A DNA stretch of 64,000 nt, from positions 1 through 64,000 of the IMG/VR virus record IMGVR_UViG_3300007770_000580. The stretch is one strand, 5' to 3'. A program made the position numbers and the translations under genes. This document shows positions 1 through 7,903 of this stretch, in pieces. How positions within the stretch are numbered: the stretch's first letter is position 1; every line of letters starts with the position of its first letter. The notes under the pieces were generated by a model that did no database searches, had not been told where the DNA came from, and saw nothing but the letters and a program-made list of their open reading frames with translations. This stretch comes from a virus.

Positions 1-242
1 ACAATCTCACGAACCATGGTGTCGGTTGCCTCACCGAATTCTTCGGTCTTGCCGAGTTTATAGAGTTTATCTAAAACCCAAGACCAGTCAGCATCGGTGC
101 CCTTGGCAACTTCGACAATACCGTCAATAAGGGTGTCACCTTCTTCAGTGAACATTCCGTAGGACGTTGAAGCATATTCACCGTACAATGGCATCTTGGG
201 GTCTGTTTCGATGTAGCCTAGTTTTTTCGTTTCAGTAGTCAT
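1..242 (-). CDS. Hypothetical phage protein (3' part cut by window edge)
   Basis: The open frame starts at the ATG at 240-242 and runs off the left edge, so only the first 80 residues are visible (begins MTTETKKLGYIETDPKM). It is acidic, soluble, and shows no motif I recognise. An AGGAAC ribosome binding site lies just upstream of the ATG. It is driven by a clear sigma70-type promoter (hexamers at 274-279 and 296-301), preceded by three copies of the 11-bp box described separately, so it probably belongs to the box-controlled early genes. Function unknown. Confidence 0.75.
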   Translation of the reverse strand, partial: MTTETKKLGYIETDPKMPLYGEYASTSYGMFTEEGDTLIDGIVEVAKGTDADWSWVLDKLYKLGKTEEFGEATDTMVREI

Positions 243-273
243 TTCAGTTCCTGTTTCTTTAGCGTATATATAC

Positions 274-326
274 ATTATACTGGTTTTTGCTGATTTGTCA
301 CGAAATAAGTGCGTCTAAGTGCTTGA
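274..326 (-). promoter_or_regulatory. Sigma70-type promoter with upstream 11-bp box (P-box 1)
   Basis: On the minus strand: box TCAAGCACTTA (316-326), 14 nt, -35 GTGACA (296-301), 16 nt, -10 TATAAT (274-279). The box-to-35 spacing of 14 nt is identical in three other promoters in this window (near 36.7, 46.1 and 57.65 kb). It drives the partial gene at the left edge, whose leader has a normal ribosome binding site. Confidence 0.75.
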
Positions 327-416
327 AAAATAAGGGTTTTTCAAATAATGGCAAAATAATGTCAAATAACGTAAGTGCTTGAAAAATAAGGGTTTTTGAA
401 TGACGTAAATGCTTGA
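304..416 (-). repeat. Three tandem copies of the promoter box plus a half copy
   Basis: Plus-strand reading: TAAGTGCTTGA at 316-326 and 372-382, TAAATGCTTGA at 406-416, and a half copy TAAGTGCG at 306-313. Copies one and two are followed by the same AT-rich tract (AAAAATAAGGGTTTTT). Copy three is followed by TTTTAAAGGG, the same flank as the copy near 46.13 kb and close to that near 57.68 kb. The remainder of the 243-452 intergenic region shows no gene. Confidence 0.7.
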
Positions 417-452
417 TTTTAAAGGGAAATAAAAAAAGTAAGTATTTTACTA

Positions 453-1604
453 CTAAATTTGTATGAAACCTGCACGTCTGCCGTAACGTTGTCTCATGTC
501 TTCAAGTATGTCTAGACATTCTTGATTATCAGGATGTGAATGTGATAATACGTTTCTTTCAGCAAAGTCTTCATCTGTCCAATATGAATCAGTTGCTTTA
601 AATAAAGGTATGTAATGTGTAAAATCTACTCCAATCTCATCTAAAAATAATTCTAGAAATCTAGGATATTCGCGAAAGTTGTCTTTTTGCATTACAAAAG
701 TAACAGAAATCTCAGGCTTATTATCAAGTTGCATTACCCAGTTTATGTTACTTAAAAGTTGATTCCAACTACTGCCTAGTCTTAATTTTTCGTGTGTCTC
801 TTTAGTTCCGGCATCAACACTAATGGTAAGAAACTTAATAGCGTCTTTTATCTTTAAAGAAGGAATAATTGATCTCATCATTAACCCATTTGTTTTAAAA
901 CTGTATCTATGCATCGGATTATATTCTAATTTGGAAATGCAGTTTTTTACTGATTGACTAAAAAAGCCATCGCCTGACGCGCCGAATTCAATCAATGCTG
1001 GTTTTTTATAATTATTGATTAAGCTTACTGTTTTATTATCAAGTTGTTTTATTAAGTCAGTGTACCACGGAGACAGGTAAGACTTATATTTTTTCGCAAC
1101 TTTGTAAACGACATCTTTTCCATGTTTTCTAAATGCTTTTAAGGTAACATCTTTAATTATATCCAACTCTTCACTGCCGCCCGCTATTAAGACATTTCCT
1201 ACTGATTTTGTATAGTATGATAAAGGAAATAAACGGCAACTGGGGCATTCTAGTTGGCAACTACTATCATATCCTACTACTATTTTAATTTCGTCTTTGT
1301 TTAGTGTACAAGAAGATCCGTCTCCTCCAGTTTTCATTGACATATGAAAATTACCAGGTTTTTTCGTAGGAAGACCGCAGAGAAAATCATCGTTGTCATT
1401 TTTAACACAATATTCAAATGTTTTTGACATTGTGGTTGAGTGTATAATTTTTTTAGATAATTCTAATTCATGAACCTCATCAAATGAATTTATATCTAGA
1501 ATATTCCCCACAACCGTAGGCAGAAACATACCACAGCCACAAAGTAATATATTACCTTGGAATTCGATCTCAATAATTTCTTTTGGAATGGTGCAAATCG
1601 GCAT
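453..1604 (-). CDS. Radical SAM protein with N-terminal cysteine-rich region
   Basis: A 383-residue protein with the radical SAM signature CxxxCxxC at C116, C120 and C123 (CQLECPSC), which should bind the 4Fe-4S cluster that cleaves S-adenosylmethionine. A glycine-rich GASGDGFF segment and an ISVDAGTKETHE segment follow, typical of the TIM-barrel core of radical SAM/SPASM enzymes. The first 115 residues contain further cysteines (C4, C22, C24, C66, C76, C99) that could hold auxiliary clusters. Their pattern differs from the four twitch-first paralogues near 27, 47, 50 and 53 kb. An AGGAAA ribosome binding site lies about 10 nt upstream, inside a palindrome. Substrate unknown. Confidence 0.75.
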   Translation of the reverse strand: MPICTIPKEIIEIEFQGNILLCGCGMFLPTVVGNILDINSFDEVHELELSKKIIHSTTMSKTFEYCVKNDNDDFLCGLPTKKPGNFHMSMKTGGDGSSCTLNKDEIKIVVGYDSSCQLECPSCRLFPLSYYTKSVGNVLIAGGSEELDIIKDVTLKAFRKHGKDVVYKVAKKYKSYLSPWYTDLIKQLDNKTVSLINNYKKPALIEFGASGDGFFSQSVKNCISKLEYNPMHRYSFKTNGLMMRSIIPSLKIKDAIKFLTISVDAGTKETHEKLRLGSSWNQLLSNINWVMQLDNKPEISVTFVMQKDNFREYPRFLELFLDEIGVDFTHYIPLFKATDSYWTDEDFAERNVLSHSHPDNQECLDILEDMRQRYGRRAGFIQI

Positions 1605-1611
1605 ATCAAAT

Positions 1612-1627
1612 GTTTTCCTAGGAAAAC
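1612..1627. promoter_or_regulatory. Perfect 16-bp palindrome over the ribosome binding site of the radical SAM gene
   Basis: GTTTTCCTAGGAAAAC is a perfect inverted repeat whose right half, on the minus strand, contains the AGGAAA Shine-Dalgarno sequence of the gene starting at 1604. It could be an operator or an RNA hairpin that hides the ribosome binding site. Function inferred only. Confidence 0.4.
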
Positions 1628-1660
1628 TATTTGATCGAATTTAATATTATTTAATAGAAG

Positions 1661-1704
1661 TCTTTATAGTTTTATAAAGAGCCTCTGTATTACTACAGAG
1701 GCTC
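1661..1704 (-). terminator. Tandem hairpins, probable terminator
   Basis: Two adjacent stem-loops: TCTTTATA-GTTT-TATAAAGA (1661-1680) and a perfect 11-bp GC-rich stem GAGCCTCTGTA/TACAGAGGCTC (1679-1704). On the minus strand the GC-rich stem comes first and is followed by TTTATAAAAC, as expected for a factor-independent terminator after the small gene at 1718-1840. Confidence 0.6.
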
Positions 1705-1717
1705 ACATAATATTTAT

Positions 1718-1840
1718 TTATTTACCGTCAGAACCATCACCGGGTACCCATGGCAAAATTTCCCAAAAGCCTAGTGATTGGCCAACTAGTGCTACAACAA
1801 TTACAACAGCACCGATGATTAAAATCTTATTTTTATCCAT
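1718..1840 (-). CDS. Small single-span membrane protein (40 aa)
   Basis: A 40-residue frame: MDKNKILIIGAVVIVVALVG followed by QSLGFWEILPWVPGDGSDGK. Residues 5-25 form one hydrophobic membrane segment and the tail is short and acidic. The start ATG follows an AGGAGATAAC ribosome binding site and overlaps the end of the upstream nucleotidyltransferase gene by 8 nt, which supports coupled translation. It is the last gene before the double-hairpin terminator. Function unknown. Confidence 0.7.
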   Translation of the reverse strand: MDKNKILIIGAVVIVVALVGQSLGFWEILPWVPGDGSDGK

Positions 1841-2720
1841 TGTTATCTCCTAATTTATTTTTCATAATGTTTAACACATTATCTGAATAGTTACCAAACA
1901 AATCATTTATAAATGCTTTTTGTTGATCGTCCGTTAAAGTAGGAAATCGTTGACGTATTTCAGTGGCACTTTTTGCTGGCTCACCCATTACATTAAATGT
2001 AATTGTTGGTACAGTGGTCACATAACTGTGATGTTCTAGTGACCTTGCGTTATCCCACCCATCCCATTTTTGCATGTGTGCTGGTTGACCATCTTTTTTA
2101 AGATTGGGTCCTTTTGTGGGAAAATTGAATCTTGGATCATCCGTCATATCTTTCTCGCTTACTGCGTAAAGCACGACGGTATTTTTCATATCATATCTAT
2201 TTGTAATCTCTTCTGCAACATATGGTTGTTTTGTTTGTACTACAACACCAGGATTGATGCCTGTTAGTTTAATCATCTCCAACTTCTCTTCGAACGAGAA
2301 TGGAGACTTACCAGGTTCCATTTTGCCACTTGTAGCAATATAGATATCAGCGATACCGCCATATTGCTTTTTTAGTGTGTTGTATACGCTGGCATGTCCT
2401 TTATGAAAAGGATGAAATCTGCCTGGGTATATTACAACCAATTTTTCGTTTGTTGCTTCTGTTAGACTTGCTTGTATTTCAAAGTCTTGTAAATTAATTT
2501 GTTCTACAATTCTGTTAATTTGTTCGTCTGTAAGTTCTTCTGATAATGCAATCTCTACAACACTACCTTCTGGTGTATCGTATTCAACCAAGTCTATATA
2601 GTCGTGATCGTCGTCTGACTCAGTAATTACAGTATCAGTATGCTTTGCTACTGTCGCGGCGAATTCTGCTATTATGGCAGAATTTGTTTCACTTGTTATA
2701 AGACGAATAAAATTATCCAT
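1833..2720 (-). CDS. Cytidylyltransferase-like nucleotidyltransferase
   Basis: A 295-residue protein. After about 90 acidic N-terminal residues comes a cytidylyltransferase/NMN-adenylyltransferase core: YPGRFHPFHKGHASVY has the HxGH-type nucleotide-binding motif, and SATEIRQRFP near residue 250 resembles the ISSTxIR motif. Such enzymes transfer a nucleotidyl group to a phosphorylated substrate, so roles in NAD or lipid/sugar precursor metabolism are possible. Similar proteins are known in marine T4-like phages next to structural genes, and the same context is seen here. The ATG overlaps the upstream stop (TAATG). Confidence 0.75.
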   Translation of the reverse strand: MDNFIRLITSETNSAIIAEFAATVAKHTDTVITESDDDHDYIDLVEYDTPEGSVVEIALSEELTDEQINRIVEQINLQDFEIQASLTEATNEKLVVIYPGRFHPFHKGHASVYNTLKKQYGGIADIYIATSGKMEPGKSPFSFEEKLEMIKLTGINPGVVVQTKQPYVAEEITNRYDMKNTVVLYAVSEKDMTDDPRFNFPTKGPNLKKDGQPAHMQKWDGWDNARSLEHHSYVTTVPTITFNVMGEPAKSATEIRQRFPTLTDDQQKAFINDLFGNYSDNVLNIMKNKLGDNNG

Positions 2721-3289
2721 TAGAAATTGTATAGTACTTTTGTAACAGAACCTTCTGACATTCCAGTAACAACTGCTCTAACCCATACAAAGTTACCTGT
2801 AAAGTTATACCCTTTTGTAGATGTTTCAGCGGCGCCGTATGTTGCAGATGTTCCGCTAATGTCAAACCAATCACTTGTTGACGGACTTGATACTAGTGTG
2901 CCTTGTATCTTTACTGTGCCTATAAAGGCATTTAATGTGTATGCTACAGTATGTAAACCATCAGTATAACCATAGTAGCCATCTGCTTTTTCTTTAGTGC
3001 CGTGTGTGCCTTGGAAGTCAACCGTAATAGATGCTCCCTCTGCTTCTGTTGCAACGGTTTCTAATACTGTTAATGTAGTTGATGTTCCATCACCATTTAC
3101 TGTGTATGTTCCATCATTACTACCACTACCTGATACAACAACAATATCACCGTCTTTAAAATCACTAAAAGCAATAGTGCCTGTGTTACTAGACACAAAA
3201 GTTTTATTTACAGAGTTAAATGTAACTACTGATCCTGTTTTATTAGCAATATGTGATGTATTTGGTAAAAGCGTTAAACTGTTTGACAT
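2720..3289 (-). CDS. Virion structural protein, beta-rich
   Basis: A 189-residue protein rich in Gly, Ser, Thr and Val with no charged core, typical of phage decoration or tail-associated beta proteins. The segments GYYGYTDGLHTVAYTLNAF and FTGNFVWVRAVVTG resemble structural proteins of marine T4-like phages. It sits between a 54-aa gene and the nucleotidyltransferase with 1-nt spacing or overlap, so it is part of one operon. Exact virion position unknown. Confidence 0.6.
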   Translation of the reverse strand: MSNSLTLLPNTSHIANKTGSVVTFNSVNKTFVSSNTGTIAFSDFKDGDIVVVSGSGSNDGTYTVNGDGTSTTLTVLETVATEAEGASITVDFQGTHGTKEKADGYYGYTDGLHTVAYTLNAFIGTVKIQGTLVSSPSTSDWFDISGTSATYGAAETSTKGYNFTGNFVWVRAVVTGMSEGSVTKVLYNF

Positions 3290-3290
3290 A

Positions 3291-3455
3291 TCATTCTCTT
3301 ATTATTTCAATAAGTTTACCTGCGCCAACTAGTTCTGTTACGATTGCTTCTAGACCTGCTAAAGTTTCCTCATTCATTATAGGTTCTACTTTATCTTCGT
3401 CTTTGAGCAGTTCGCTAACTTTGATGACAACCATATCTTCGTTGATTTTGGCCAT
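3291..3455 (-). CDS. Small acidic hypothetical protein (54 aa)
   Basis: The frame MAKINEDMVVIKVSELLKDE continues to IIRE and a TGA at 3291-3293. A good ribosome binding site (TTGGAG) lies 7 nt before the ATG, and a late promoter element GATAAATA is at 3480-3487. It is predicted to be helical and soluble. It ends one base before the start of the 189-aa virion protein, so the two are probably co-expressed late. No recognisable family. Confidence 0.7.
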   Translation of the reverse strand: MAKINEDMVVIKVSELLKDEDKVEPIMNEETLAGLEAIVTELVGAGKLIEIIRE

Positions 3456-3479
3456 GTTTGTTCTCCAACTTATATAATA

Positions 3480-3487
3480 TATTTATC
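3480..3487 (-). promoter_or_regulatory. T4-type late promoter element
   Basis: Minus-strand GATAAATA, matching the T4 late consensus TATAAATA at seven of eight positions, about 25 nt upstream of the 54-aa gene and followed by a leader with a normal ribosome binding site. Confidence 0.5.
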
Positions 3488-3496
3488 GTTAATATA

Positions 3497-4219
3497 CTAT
3501 AATTCAGACTCAAGAACGTATTTGATAATGCGATTAGGACACTTCGTAAGGAACATATTACACATCATAAGTGTGTTTTTATCTTCTACATATAAAAACC
3601 CTTGATCTAAGTATAAACCAGGTGATTTAAAATATCGTTCAGTTTTTCTAGAAAATTTAACAGCATCGCCTTGCGCGACACCCCATTCAAACAACGATTT
3701 TGGAATTGAATGTGATATAGAATAGTTATTAATAATTACTTTGTATCTATAACGGTTATATGGAAGTTTATTAACAACTATAACATTCTTGTCGTCTAAT
3801 AGTATAGGAATACATTTTTCGTCTGGTCGAGATGTACTGTATAGTTGGTCTGTAAATGCTTTTTCTAATGATGTATGGATATCTAAATTATTTGTAAAGA
3901 TACTAACATGTGGCTCTTGAATACGAATAAAGATATCTTTATTTCTTCTTCTATGCTCTGTTAGTTTAGCAAAGGATAAAATTAAATTTTGGTTTTGCCT
4001 ATAAGCATCCACAAATGAACTAAACAACGCTTGTTTCCAACTTGCTCGTTGAATGTCTTCAATATGCGCTTCTATTTCTGCCTCAGTGTGATAGTTTCGT
4101 GTTACGTATATACCAGGAATAATAAATGTAGATTTATACAAATATTTGTTATACCAAAGTTGGTATGATTGTTCTACTTTTACTACATTTTTTATTTTTT
4201 TATCTATCGACTGTCTCAT
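3497..4219 (-). CDS. Hypothetical phage protein (240 aa)
   Basis: A 240-residue, mixed-charge soluble protein starting MRQSIDKKIKNVVKVEQSYQ. It has no catalytic motif that I recognise. It overlaps the 3' end of the ClpA-like gene by 20 nt and lies in the same operon, so it is probably co-expressed with the proteostasis genes. It is rich in aromatic and basic residues, without membrane segments. Function unknown. Confidence 0.6.
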   Translation of the reverse strand: MRQSIDKKIKNVVKVEQSYQLWYNKYLYKSTFIIPGIYVTRNYHTEAEIEAHIEDIQRASWKQALFSSFVDAYRQNQNLILSFAKLTEHRRRNKDIFIRIQEPHVSIFTNNLDIHTSLEKAFTDQLYSTSRPDEKCIPILLDDKNVIVVNKLPYNRYRYKVIINNYSISHSIPKSLFEWGVAQGDAVKFSRKTERYFKSPGLYLDQGFLYVEDKNTLMMCNMFLTKCPNRIIKYVLESEL

Positions 4220-6521
4220 TGTTATCAGGTTTAAAATTATCTAAGACAATATATCCATCCTTAGATACAACCTCCTCCGGAATCTTCGATGACGCTTTTT
4301 TGTTGTTAGCATTGAATGTAATGTTTTCTTCATTATCTATATCTACTTCAATTATAGCATCATGTATATTATCGAAAAGTATTTTCTGTGCTAACGGAGT
4401 TTTGATTTTCTCACTGATAACTCTTGATAGTGGTCTAGCACCCATCTTTGGATTCCAACCTTTATCTAACAAATACTCTTTTACCTTTAATGTTGGTTTT
4501 ACTAAAATATTTTTTTCCAACATTAATGTATTTAACTCTCCTATAAACTTATCAACAATTAATAGCATATTTTCTTTGTCTAATTTGTTAAATTTAACAA
4601 TAGCATCTAATCTGTTTCTAAATTCCGGTGGAAAGAAGGCTTCTATTGCCTTATCATCTTCGCCTTCACGTTCTAGACTACCAAAGCCTACTGCGTTCTT
4701 TTCCATATCAGCGGCGCCTAGATTGGAAGTCATAATGAGTATAATATTACGCATATCAACTCGTTTACCATTACTGCCACTTAAATAACCATTATCCATT
4801 ATTTGTAGCATAACATTAGAAACATCAAGGTGTGCTTTTTCAATTTCGTCTAACAATAATACTGCGTGTGGATCTTTCTCAACATCGTTAAGAAGTTTAC
4901 CGCCCGCCATTTCAGAGTCTTCAAAACCCACATAGCCTGGAGGAGCACCAATAAGTTTAGCAACACTATGTCGCTCTTGGAACTCACTCATGTCATAACG
5001 CAACAATTTTACACCCAAGTATTGTGCTAGTTGCTTACACAATTCTGTTTTACCAACACCGGTAGGGCCTGTAAATAAGAACGCCGCAGTAGGTTTGTTA
5101 ATATCTTTAAGTCCTGCCTTTGATATATAAACTTTTTCGCATACTTTATTAATAGCACCGTCTTGTCCAAACACTACGTCTTTAAGATTGCTTTCTAAAT
5201 TAACGACATTTTCAGATTTTTCTGTACGTAGTTGGTCAATAGGCATACGAGCCACTTTACTTACTTGCTGTAGTACATCTTCTTTGGTAATAACTCTATC
5301 TTTACTACCACTTACTTTGCGTTTAGCACAAGCAGTATCAATAAGATCAATAGCCTTATCTGGAAGTTTTTTGTCTGTAATGAATTTAATACTTTTATCT
5401 ACTGCTGTCTCTATTGCTTCGCTGTGTATCTCAAGATTATGAAACTTCTCATAATATTTTTTAATACCTTGTAAAATATCCATAGCATCATCACGTGAAG
5501 GTTCGTCAATAACCAGTCTGAAAAATCTACGCATTAATGCTCTGTCTTTCTCAAAACTTTTTCTAAAATCTTCCCAGGTTGTGCTTGCTATAACTTTGAT
5601 ATTGCCACGAGATAGTGCAGGTTTTAACATGTTGCTAAAGTCTACACCGCCCTGTGTGCTACCTTGTCCAGCACCACTCATCATATGTGCTTCATCAATA
5701 AACAATATTGCGTTGTCTAATTTCTCCAAAGCAATCAATACATGTTTAATCTTCTCTTCAAAATCGCCTCTATACTTACTGCCGGCAAGTAATAATCCAA
5801 TCTCTAAACTAAAAATAGTATTGCCTAACAAGTTAGCGGGTACATCTTCGTGTTGTATGCGATATGCTAGTCCTTCTACTACTGCTGTTTTACCAACACC
5901 CGCATCGCCTACCATAATAACATTGTTTTTTGATTTACGAGCAAGTGTTTCGGCAATGTCATTAATCTCACTCTGTCGCCCAATAACTGGATCAATCTTT
6001 TCTTCATCAACAAGTTTATTTAAATTAGTACAATATTCTTCAAGTATTTGTAATGCTCTATTTCGTATATTTGCTTTGTCTTCAGGCCCACAATAATTAT
6101 GATTATAAAAATCTACTAACTCATCAGGCACAATGCCATGTTTTCTCATAATCCAAGAAGCATATGAACTGTGTTCATTGGTAATACTAATATATAAATC
6201 TATTGTTTGAAACTTTTGCCTACCGCTGAATAATACTTGTGTAAATGCTCTACTAAAAATTCTTTCTAATGCGTGTGTTTTCTTTGGATGTGTTTCTGTA
6301 GAATCGATAATATCTTCAAATCGTGTTTCAATCAACTCTTCAAGTTCAGTTACTAACGCACCATAATTGATGCCAAACTCTTCTAGCATTATTTTAAAGT
6401 TCTTAGTTCTTAATAATGATAATAGCAGATGTTCAGTTGTTACAAATTTATGGTTATAGTCTAATGCTATCTCCATCGCTTCATTTACTATTGCTTCTAT
6501 TTCTGGATTTTGTTCAAACAT
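4200..6521 (-). CDS. clpA: ClpA-like AAA+ unfoldase
   Basis: A 773-residue Clp/Hsp100 ATPase of class ClpA. An N-terminal Clp repeat domain (about 1-140) is followed by AAA1 with Walker A GDAGVGKT (205-212) and Walker B IDEAH (275-279), then AAA2 with Walker A GPTGVGKT (485-492) and Walker B LLLDEIEKAH (about 555-564). There is no long coiled-coil M domain, which separates it from ClpB. At 611-614 the VGFG sequence occupies the position of the IGL/IGF loop that docks ClpA or ClpX on ClpP. Inference: it recruits host ClpP to degrade chosen proteins, or remodels virion assembly intermediates. It overlaps the deformylase gene by 8 nt. Confidence 0.9.
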   Translation of the reverse strand: MFEQNPEIEAIVNEAMEIALDYNHKFVTTEHLLLSLLRTKNFKIMLEEFGINYGALVTELEELIETRFEDIIDSTETHPKKTHALERIFSRAFTQVLFSGRQKFQTIDLYISITNEHSSYASWIMRKHGIVPDELVDFYNHNYCGPEDKANIRNRALQILEEYCTNLNKLVDEEKIDPVIGRQSEINDIAETLARKSKNNVIMVGDAGVGKTAVVEGLAYRIQHEDVPANLLGNTIFSLEIGLLLAGSKYRGDFEEKIKHVLIALEKLDNAILFIDEAHMMSGAGQGSTQGGVDFSNMLKPALSRGNIKVIASTTWEDFRKSFEKDRALMRRFFRLVIDEPSRDDAMDILQGIKKYYEKFHNLEIHSEAIETAVDKSIKFITDKKLPDKAIDLIDTACAKRKVSGSKDRVITKEDVLQQVSKVARMPIDQLRTEKSENVVNLESNLKDVVFGQDGAINKVCEKVYISKAGLKDINKPTAAFLFTGPTGVGKTELCKQLAQYLGVKLLRYDMSEFQERHSVAKLIGAPPGYVGFEDSEMAGGKLLNDVEKDPHAVLLLDEIEKAHLDVSNVMLQIMDNGYLSGSNGKRVDMRNIILIMTSNLGAADMEKNAVGFGSLEREGEDDKAIEAFFPPEFRNRLDAIVKFNKLDKENMLLIVDKFIGELNTLMLEKNILVKPTLKVKEYLLDKGWNPKMGARPLSRVISEKIKTPLAQKILFDNIHDAIIEVDIDNEENITFNANNKKASSKIPEEVVSKDGYIVLDNFKPDNNETVDR

Positions 6522-6966
6522 TATCTACTCTCTCATGAAAAGTTATACCATCTAAATGGTCAAGTTCATGCTGGAAACATCGCGCCGTTAATCCAGACAT
6601 TTCTAAATTTTTTTCATTACCTAAATAATCATAAAATTTTACTTTAATAGTCTTGCATCGTCTAACTTCTATAGACTCACCAGGAAAACTCAAACATCCT
6701 TCTGTTCCTACTTCTGTTTCTTCGCTTTCTTCTTCTATAGAAGGGTTGAAAAAATACATAAACTTATCCTTAAAGTCCTCACTAAACATAACAAATAGTC
6801 TTTTGCTTATACCACATTGTGGTGCGGCTAAACCAATGCCATTGTTTTCAACCATAAAGCGTATCATATCTACTGCCAACTTTTGTAGTTGAAATGGTTT
6901 ATCAAACACCACTTCTTTTGCTTTATCTCGCAGAACTTTTTTAGTAAGTTTAAGTTTTCGTTCCAT
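6514..6966 (-). CDS. def: Peptide deformylase
   Basis: A 150-residue polypeptide deformylase, which removes the formyl group from nascent N-terminal methionine. All three family motifs are present: GIGLAAPQ (43-50), EGCLSFP (89-95, metal ligand C91) and QHELDH (132-137, ligands H133 and H137, catalytic E134). It is short compared with bacterial enzymes because it lacks a C-terminal tail, as is usual for phage-encoded forms. It lies between dnaJ and clpA genes with 8-9 nt spacing or overlap, forming a protein-maturation cluster. Confidence 0.93.
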   Translation of the reverse strand: MERKLKLTKKVLRDKAKEVVFDKPFQLQKLAVDMIRFMVENNGIGLAAPQCGISKRLFVMFSEDFKDKFMYFFNPSIEEESEETEVGTEGCLSFPGESIEVRRCKTIKVKFYDYLGNEKNLEMSGLTARCFQHELDHLDGITFHERVDNV

Positions 6967-6974
6967 AATAATAT

Positions 6975-7865
6975 TTAGTTTGTATTTTTTAGTAATTCTT
7001 GTATTAGATCTTGTTGCTCTGTTGTTAAATTGCGTGGTATACTTACTTTAAGTTCAACTATTAAATCACCGTATACATTGCTATCCATTACAGGCATACC
7101 TTGCCCACGCATACGCATTAATTGTCCGGGTTGTGCGCCTACTGGTATTTTAATTTTAAGTTCCTTGTCTGTTATTGTTTTAATGACTTTTTCTGTACCT
7201 AGCATTGCTTCGAAGCAGTTTAGATTTAAACTAGTGTATAAGTTTTGTCCATTGCGCTGAAAGTTTCGATCCTCCATTACAATAACATCTACTAGTAGAT
7301 CGCCGGGAGGAACATCACTTATAACATTGTCTCCCAAGCCACGCATACGCAAGGTAGTTCCTGTTATAACGCCCTTGGGTATATGTATATCTAAAGTTTT
7401 AAGTTGATCACCTGCGTTAAACTGTATTCGTTTGTTACCGCCTTCAAATGCTTCACGTAAACTGACAGTTATTCTTATATGAACATTTCTATTGTGTGGC
7501 TGGCGTTGCTGTCTAAATGGACCACCTCTCCTTCCAAATGCTCCGCCAAATGCTTCAGCAATGATGTCTTCCATATTTACGCCGTGGCCACCCGCGTGGC
7601 CACCCGTAGACCATACAAACGGCCCTTGCTGTCCACCATGCTGGAAGTTTTGAGGTGCGCCATACTTGCGAAAGTGGTCGTACTCCTGTCGCTTGTCGCT
7701 TGTTAGCACATCGTTTGCTTCGTTTATTTCTTTGAATTTGTCAGCATCGCCGCCTTTGTCGGGATGATGTTTCATAGCCAACTTCCGATAAGCTTTCTTT
7801 ATAGCCGCAGGTTCTGCGTCTTCATTTACGCCGAGTATTTCGTAGTAATTTTTGTTCGCATCCAT
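6975..7865 (-). CDS. DnaJ/CbpA-like J-domain co-chaperone
   Basis: A 296-residue type II J-protein. The J domain (about 5-70) contains the HPD motif at 34-36, which stimulates Hsp70 ATPase activity. A Gly/Phe-rich linker (about 75-125) follows, then two DnaJ C-terminal beta domains (about 125-290) with the usual VPPGDLLVDV and IPVGAQPGQ segments. The cysteine-rich zinc domain of DnaJ is absent, so it is closer to CbpA. It probably couples host DnaK to phage protein folding and leads an operon with deformylase and ClpA-like genes. Confidence 0.9.
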   Translation of the reverse strand: MDANKNYYEILGVNEDAEPAAIKKAYRKLAMKHHPDKGGDADKFKEINEANDVLTSDKRQEYDHFRKYGAPQNFQHGGQQGPFVWSTGGHAGGHGVNMEDIIAEAFGGAFGRRGGPFRQQRQPHNRNVHIRITVSLREAFEGGNKRIQFNAGDQLKTLDIHIPKGVITGTTLRMRGLGDNVISDVPPGDLLVDVIVMEDRNFQRNGQNLYTSLNLNCFEAMLGTEKVIKTITDKELKIKIPVGAQPGQLMRMRGQGMPVMDSNVYGDLIVELKVSIPRNLTTEQQDLIQELLKNTN

Positions 7866-7887
7866 ATGTTATATTTAATTATAACAT
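7866..7887 (-). promoter_or_regulatory. Possible extended -10 promoter of the dnaJ-def-clpA operon
   Basis: Minus-strand TGTTATAAT (7878-7886) is an extended -10 element 12 nt before the ATG. It lies within an inverted repeat with arms ATGTTATA (7866-7873) and TATAACAT (7880-7887). No good -35 is visible. Confidence 0.35.
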
Positions 7888-7903
7888 ATTCTTGTGAAAT
7901 AGT

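Noticed and set aside
316-416. Tandem repeats as a CRISPR array
   Set aside because: Only three short copies with unequal spacing (56 and 34 nt), variable flanks and no cas genes. The copies match promoter boxes elsewhere in the window.
274-416. The 11-bp box as a T4 MotA box
   Set aside because: It contains TGCTTGA, similar to the MotA core, but lies on the opposite strand relative to transcription, upstream of an intact -35, not at -30.
5581-6096. Long open frame on the plus strand opposite the ClpA-like gene
   Set aside because: Antisense shadow of a clearly conserved gene; the peptide has no domain and no ribosome binding site.
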